A stretch of 64,000 bases of DNA, taken from contig NC_037091.1 in the NCBI RefSeq assembly GCF_002994745.2, forward strand, positions 56,591,612 through 56,655,611. The letters run 5' to 3'. The translations under genes and the position numbers were made by a program. Shown one piece after another: positions 58,017 to 64,000 of this stretch; the first letter of the stretch is position 1; each line of letters starts with the position of its first letter. The notes below the pieces were generated by a model. That model had not been told where the DNA came from. It was given only the letters and a program-made list of their open reading frames with translations, and made no database searches. The DNA comes from Rosa chinensis. Lineage: Eukaryota > Streptophyta > Magnoliopsida > Rosales > Rosaceae.

Positions 58017-58608
58017 ATATCGGATGCTTGCACCTGGGCCAAGGTGACAAGTAACGATTCAGATAGAGCTCTAGTCTGTTGTGGGAGTACGGTCATGGTG
58101 GTAACTAGGTTATTGCATTGTGAGTACTTTGTGCCACGTGAGTTGTGTTGGTGATTAAATTGTTGGGGTTGTTGTGTGTGTTCGGATTGTTGGATTGTTT
58201 TACTTGAATTAAAAGAATTGTGATTTATTAAATCAACAGTTCATTTCTTATTTACTCACGAGCTTTGCAAAAAGCTTACCGGGTTTTGTGTTGTTGCAAT
58301 CCCGGTACACTATTCAAACGGTGTAGCACATAATCCTGCAGGTCAGGATAATCAGGGTGGAGAGCGAGCTGAGTAGAGCAGCGGGGTTGACGTCAGCACT
58401 TAACCTATTTTGGTGTGTTGTAGACTCTTTTGAGCATAACTTTTATTTATGGTGGTATTGTAATATTTGACTCGAGAGATAGTTTGTTACGAGGTTTGTA
58501 TTATGGTTTGCGAGACGCTGGTTAAGAAAAAAATTCAGGACGTTATTTGTTTTGGTTATTATTCATGTTTCGGATTTGAATTTGTTATTCAAAATTCGGG
58601 GCGTGACA

Positions 58609-59950
58609 GATTTCTTTTTTAGAAAGTTATGGGTTCATGGTTTTGTCTTTGACTTTGAAAAATAAAGAAACTGTTTTGTATGTAATACTGTAAATTAGTG
58701 ATCAGAGCCTAAATAACTGGTTAAAAATTAGTGCTTGTTTCTGTATGGTTCCCGGGATGAGAACTTAAGAATCACGGAGAGTCGTCTGTACTTCCAATTC
58801 CGATACCTATTAAAATAAACAAAAGTCAGGGGAAGACCGGGGTTGTCGGCCTATAATACAATGTCTAAGTCAGATAAACATAAGTACTGTAGGAAAGGAA
58901 ATAGTGACTTACAATAAATATGAGTAAATGCATTATGCATGTTTATATGCCAAGTGTTGGGAGTTGCTCCCCATTTATTTCCGATGTGGAAAGGTGAGCT
59001 CCTTCCGTATGTAGGAATGGTAACATCTGTGTTTGAGCCCAAAAGTAATTTTGGCAATATCTTTTAAGAGTTTGAGCATAGCAGGCTGATATCTGCGACC
59101 CAAAAATAAGTCTACCTAGTTTTGGGTTATAGCTTCACCCATTACGGAGTCCATAAGAAAAACGAGTCCTTGTAGGATTCGAGTAGCAGAGACCAATTAG
59201 GAATCTTCAATCAATAATCTTTCTATGGCAAGAAACAACCGAAACCCTAGGTATAAATACCAGGTTTCAAGGGTCAATAAAAAAAAAAAACTACCCTTCA
59301 ATCAACTAATCGCACATATTATCCAAAGTCTTTCCGGAGCAAACCTTCAACCTAGTTGAAACCATAGAAGTAAGGGTAACGCTCTCGCAACCTAACAAAG
59401 CTAAAGTCACGCTTTAGCAAAACCCGTGCTTTCTCCTACTTCCTAGTGATTGCTCTGCTAAACCTATAACGTTGAGTATCGACTCGGTGATACAAGAGAT
59501 CACACCACAAGTCCTTATCTGTAAGGCATAGAAAAAAGCCTTGTGAGGAGGTTGGTACTCTCCTCGTCCACAATGCTTGCAAAAGAAGTCAGGTCAAGAG
59601 ACACCCCGACGACTACACCGCATTGTGTTGGCACGCTCGCACATTCAAAAGAGACTGTTTGCTAGTCAGATTGGTTTTGGAGCCAAACAATCTGCACCCA
59701 CATTGAGCTGACCTTCGAAAGTGGTTCCGGTTAATGTGGTTGCCGATTCTCGGACCCGCCTTGTACTCTTATAGGGCCGAGTCTCAAGTGTCTCCCAGTG
59801 AGCTCTGGTTAGCTCTCGCTGGGTCTGATAGCTGCGTGGTTGCGGTGTTTCTACTCGATATGTAGTTGGCATAAACAGTGCTTGAGAATGATACCAATGA
59901 TATGTAGTTAAACTTTCAATTTTCATCGTAGATCATGGTGGTTTGTTAAA
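58609..59950. repeat. Probable LTR-retrotransposon fragment
   Basis: From about 58,954 (TGTTGGGAGTTGCTCCCC, then a GATGTGGAAAGG stretch like many plant LTR starts) the sequence leads to a TATA-like GGTATAAATACC at about 59,250. A GTGTTGGCACGCTCGCAC stretch follows near 59,626, which resembles the start of the internal region of some Ty3-type elements. No second LTR or coding domain was found. Named by resemblance only. Confidence 0.4.
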
Positions 59951-61090
59951 AGCTTCAAGGTCTAAAAGTAGCAATTTTTATTTTTGTCGGGCTTATTGCT
60001 AAACTTTCGTACGAGTTTTCTTTTGCTAAGACTATTAACATGATGATCGTTTATTTTAGATATTAGAACTTGGGTTTCGGTTCTCAAGACTAACAAGCCA
60101 GGCCAACCCAAAAGTATAGCCAATAAGGAGGGCCTTCAAAGTCCAAAACAGCAGGCAAGACTAAACGATAGACACTCGGTCTCAAACGACAACAGAACCA
60201 AACCCGAAAAATTTCCCCTGATTATGCAAAGTTGCAAACTAACTTGAAACTTGGTGAACGACCTGCTGTTGAAGAACATGTCCATACATTTTGTTGAAAC
60301 TCTCCGTGAAAGCTGGCTTTTGGATATGAGGCAACAGTTCCACAAAAAATGCTCCCCCAATCCAAAAGATGCAATTTTTTGGTCAATCATTTTGGCCCTT
60401 TTTACAGAATTATACCGAATTAAAAAGGGCCAAAGGTTGCAACGTACTCCCCACCACCTTATCAGTAAGTTAATTTTGGTTGCAGCAGCACTTTTGACCT
60501 TGTACTATATTCACCTTATTCTCTTACCCTTGCCTGTCTGGAGAGGCACCATTTTTTTTTCACTTTCTGTTTATACTTTTTGATGTCTTAGGGTAATACT
60601 ATTATAGAATTATATCAACTCTTAGACCCAATACCAGAGTAGGAAACATTCCAAGAATAGTTTTGGCTTCTAATTTGTGTCTTCTGCCTTCATTTACTCT
60701 GATTTGATTGCACCCTTCATAAGTTGGACCAAGTAAAGCCAGTAACAGTAGAGTGATATGCTGCTACTACTAAACCCAGTAATTTTAGGGCAGCTAAATG
60801 TTTAGGTGCATCATACCAATCTTGGGATTGTTGGCATTTTGTGTCTAAGTACTTGGATAAACGTAGATTCGAGATTCCGTTCATTTTTGCATCAATGTGG
60901 TTAAACTTCTATTGATTTGTATAATAAAATTTTATGAAGTTTGTGTAAGGGACCAATAGCATAAGGATTATCTGAAAAAGTATATGCTTCAACTGATGTT
61001 CAAGGGGTTGTACAGTTGTTGAAGTAACATACCCCATATATGTGTATATGCAATATTAATGGTGGATAAAAAAAATGAGTTAAACCAATC
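59951..61090. other. AT-rich spacer before the ABC transporter pseudogene
   Basis: No gene recognised. A 110-codon + frame (60251-60583) shows no known motif. The old promoter of the ABC transporter gene may lie here. Confidence 0.4.
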
Positions 61091-64000
61091 TGAGTTAAGA
61101 GGTGAATTTTCTTGGGGAAGGCTTTGTGTTATTGTTTGCTGCAACTGTTATGGGGAGCACAGGAGGCTTCCTTTGGTATGCAGATGAGATCGACAAGCTG
61201 CTGCTGTTGTTAGGCACTTTGGGTAGTGTTGGGGATGGTGCAATGACCCCAATCACCCCATGGTCCCCATTAACTATGGTAATCCTCGGCAGGTGGATGA
61301 ATGATTATGGATCATCTTCTCCTTCTAATGAGACTGTAGACAAGGTACATAAACTAATCCAATTCTTTGAGAAAACAGTCAGGAAATTAACTAGCAGCAT
61401 GGTATATCAACTTTGAAAATGGATTTCTATACTGTAGTTGATGTTTCAAGATGAAGAAAACTTATACCATGTGAAATATATTGAGATTATCTCATCACTC
61501 ATGTCCTGTGTGATAAATCCACGATAGTATGTGCCACTGTTTAGTAACTCTTCTTCTAATGATTTAGCCAACCAACCTGCATACTTCCATGTTCTATAGC
61601 ATGCACTGAAGCTGTTGTATCTTGCCATTGGAGTTGGAACCTGCGCCTTTCTGGGTATGTCTCATTTAGGGCAGGATGCAAAGCTGGAAGCCTGTATATT
61701 GCAAGAATAGTTATAAATTTGGTCTGATCATAATATATATGTTGAACCACCTTAGACATTGATTTCATAGTCAACTCTCCTTCATTCTATTGGTCGTAAA
61801 TGACTATAGTTTAGGAGAAGATTAGTCTTTGGGTGTACTATAAATCTGTATACAGAAATGAGGAACCATATTGAATGTAATGAAGTGCCTTGAAATTCAT
61901 ATAACTCATACATGGTGAAATCACTGAAATGCATAAGATTGTATAAATGTTTAAACTGGAAACATATCCATATCCATATTTTGCAGGAGGAGTTTGTTGG
62001 ACAAGAACTGCAGAGAGATAAACATCTCGGATGCGAACTGAATACTTAAAATTCAGTGCTGCTCATTACAAAAGTATGGAGTTTGTTATTAAGCAAGGTT
62101 TCATAAAGGGAGTGATGATAGGGAGCATGGGAATATTTAATGCTACTTGGGCTTTCCCGGGTTGGATTGGTAGCATACTTGTCATTGAGAAAGAAGAGAA
62201 AGGAGGCACTGTCGTTGTTGCTAGTTTCTGCATCGTCTGGAAGGACTGTAAGTACCTTTCCTTGTGCTCATTTTTCTTCTTCCCATTCTCTTTACTTTGT
62301 ATATGAATGGCATAATTTAACATTTCAGGTGCTAACCTGGGAAATGTGTGCATTAGCAGAAGCTAACAAAACAAAGTTATTGAAAAGCTAGCCTACTTGT
62401 TTTCGTTTATGATGATATTTTAATTTGTCACAACTCCAACTCACAACTAAAGTCTTTGTATCTTTAGGTCCATAAGACCATAATGAGTGCACTCCCAAAT
62501 CTGTCTTTCATCATGGATGTGACATCTGTTGCTATTTGGGTGTTTGAAATGATTGAAAGAGATCCTGCCATAGACACTATGAAAAGAGGAAAAGTATTGG
62601 GACATTTGAAAGGAAAAGTGGAGTTTAAAGAGGTGCACTTTAGTTACCCATCAAGACCTGATACCCCAGTTCTTGAAGGACTCAATCTTACCATAAGAGC
62701 TGGAAAGACTGTCGGTTTTGTTGGAGCAATGGTTCTAGAAACTCTACCACCATTTCATTACTTAAAAAGGGTTTGTGACACTGTCAAAGGAAAAATACTC
62801 CTTGATGGATATGATAAAAAGAGACTTCAGCTTAAGTGGTTCAGATCCCAGATGGGACTTGTTAGTCAAGAACTAGTTCTCTTTGCAACATCTATAAAAG
62901 AAAACATTATATTCGGAAAGGAAGGAGCTTCGATGGAAAATGTCACAGATGCAGCCAAGGCAGCAAATGCTCATGACTTCATTGTTAAACTATCCGAAGG
63001 ATATGAAACTCAAGTAAGCCAATCACATTTTTCTCGCCCTAAATCCACAAAATAGCTAACTATAAACATAAAAACTAGTTTTGACTTTTGACTAGTGTTT
63101 CCAATGGTTTACGTTGGTCAATTTGGAGTTCAATTGTCTGGAAGGCAAAAGCAAAGGGTTGCTATAGCAAGGCCTCTCGCTAGAAATCCCATAATCCTTC
63201 TGGTTGACGAAGCCACAAGCGCTTTCAATGCACAATCCAAAAGAGTAGTACGAGAATCCCAAGACGTGGCTTCAATAGGACGTACACCTCCATTGTTGCC
63301 CATCGGCTTTCCACAATATGCAAAGCTGAGTTGATAGTGGTTCTTCAAGCAGGAAAAGTAGTTGAGTCAGGTTCTCATGATGAGTTGATCAATATGAACA
63401 ACAGACAAGGTGGTGCATACAGCAAAATGGTTCAGTTGTAACTAGCCATGCAAAATGAAGCTGCAATTGCTTCAAGATATCCCATCTGAAGATAGACACA
63501 ACCAAAAATCAATGAATCATTATCCTCTCCGGTCAACAATCAGCATAAGATCAACCTGGCAAAACAGCCCAGCCGGCCAATTCAGCTCGGTACATTCCAC
63601 AATTTTTTCCATCAGCATGGCAGACTATTCTTCCCAAATGCACCCTCTTGGTTACTACAACTATCAAAACAAAGACAAAATTATCCTCCCCTATCTCAAT
63701 GGCGCTTATATCGAATGAATGCACCTGAGTGGAAGCAAGCCTTACTTGGTTGTTCGGTTTCTGATGGCTACGGAGCTATATGCAGGCAATTCAAGCCTAT
63801 TGCTTGAGATCAGTTGTCTTAGTGTACATCCAAGAAGACAGCCACAAACTCTAAAAATAAATCAGTCATTATTGCCACATCTTGGCCCTAACAGTGATAG
63901 CTTCATCACCAAGCTTCTCCAACAATACTGTTTTGTAATTACAGGAGAGCGCTTAACAAAAAGGATTAGAGAGAGAGTGCTTGGCAAACTTTTCTCATTT
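61090..64000 (+). pseudogene. B-type ABC transporter (MDR/PGP-like) pseudogene, runs off the right edge
   Basis: Decayed full-size multidrug-resistance type exporter. Readable pieces in order: first membrane segment start (ADEIDKLLLLLGTLGSVGDG, 61170 onward); CWTRTAER then a TAA where relatives have Gln, then TSRMRTEYLK (about 61,993-62,050); KQGFIKGVMIGSMGIF; LPNLSFIMDVTS; EFKEVHFSYPSRPDTPVLEG; KTVGFVG. The Walker A region is frameshifted and its Lys is Asn in the other frame (GSRNST). Then come the Q-loop MGLVSQEL, signature LSGRQKQR (usual LSGGQKQR), Walker [16 protein letters not shown], a frameshift before AHRLSTI, and [10 protein letters not shown]. After a stop at 63,439 the linker RMNAPEWKQALLGC and the second membrane half (GERLTKRIRERVLGKLFSF) still follow. 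Most of the first membrane domain is missing. Introns are retained, so it decayed in place or by segmental duplication. It looks nearest the ABCB15-like clade (from memory). Confidence 0.88.

Larger units (their letters stand above)
56158..58608 (+). mobile_element. LTR C, third member of the large-LTR family, opposite orientation
   Basis: It begins TGTGAAGACCCGAAATTC and ends TTCGGGGCGTGACA. The first 350 bp align with the minus strand of LTR A (shared GTGCATATGYGG and ATCGGAGTTC). A TATA-like GAGTATATATACC is at 56461-56473, followed at once by a 36-bp perfect palindrome. The flanking 5-mers (TATAA and GATTT) do not match, so it may be a recombined or truncated copy rather than a clean solo LTR. 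Near 56,520-56,640 is a CT/CC-rich leader, and a 146-codon frame (56518-56958) matches no known protein. Confidence 0.75.

Noticed and set aside
56158..58608. LTR C as a clean solo LTR
   Set aside because: The 5-bp flanks TATAA and GATTT differ, so I call it an LTR copy but not a proven solo insertion.
1..64000. tRNA, rRNA, snoRNA and microRNA genes
   Set aside because: I looked for tRNA B-box words (GGTTCGANTCC) and for familiar plant microRNA sequences by eye and found none convincing. A covariance-model search would be decisive.

Overview
The window is nuclear DNA from a flowering plant, most likely a eudicot. Its genes have many short exons with GT-AG introns and AT-rich introns and spacers. 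The protein families are typical of plants, and transposons are dense. No bacterial-style operons, tRNAs, rRNAs or CRISPR arrays were seen. The species cannot be fixed from the sequence alone.

The left part (about 1-23,150) is the gene island and holds four apparently intact genes. (1) A PH-domain oxysterol-binding-protein-related protein (ORP1 type) lies on + at 1619-6523. (2) An SDA1-type 60S ribosome-biogenesis protein lies on - at 7053-11870, tail to tail with the ORP gene. (3) A PLP-dependent D-cysteine desulfhydrase / ACC-deaminase-like enzyme lies on + at 12613-15137, head to head with SDA1. (4) A TERMINAL EAR1-like (Mei2-type) RNA-binding protein lies on + at 20794-23149. From memory of Arabidopsis, the first two are neighbours at At1g13160-13170 and the last two at At3g26115-26120, so the window appears to keep an ancestral gene block. 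The four genes work in unrelated processes: lipid transfer, ribosome assembly, sulfur amino-acid metabolism and meristem development. Small foldback elements, several with clear 9-10 bp target duplications, fill the spacers.

The middle (23,150-30,800) has no gene I recognise. It holds a LINE RNase H remnant, a 424-bp Mutator-like foldback element and diffuse AT-rich repeat debris.

The right part (30,800-58,600) is a nested transposon graveyard. A full-length LINE (31,838-44,261 on -, 14-bp target duplication) was split by a non-coding LTR retrotransposon (35,473-39,178) and by a 2.6-kb solo LTR (40,569-43,184, 5-bp duplication). Next to it a Mutator-like element (44,580-49,758, 9-bp duplication) was split by a second solo LTR of the same family, which was itself hit by an hAT element (46,982-47,865, 8-bp duplication). 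A second Mutator-like element (53,730-55,971) has its own nested foldback element. A third, inverted LTR of the same family lies at 56,158-58,608. Two broken host genes sit at or beyond this zone: a papain-type cysteine protease pseudogene (- strand, 50,126-51,575) and a B-type ABC transporter pseudogene (+ strand, 61,100 to the window end).

The most unusual signal is inside the three large LTRs. Each carries a short array of small hairpins. In two copies the loop sequence is nearly constant while the stem arms differ from unit to unit yet stay self-complementary. This looks like selection on, or generation of, RNA or DNA secondary structure in a non-coding retroelement.
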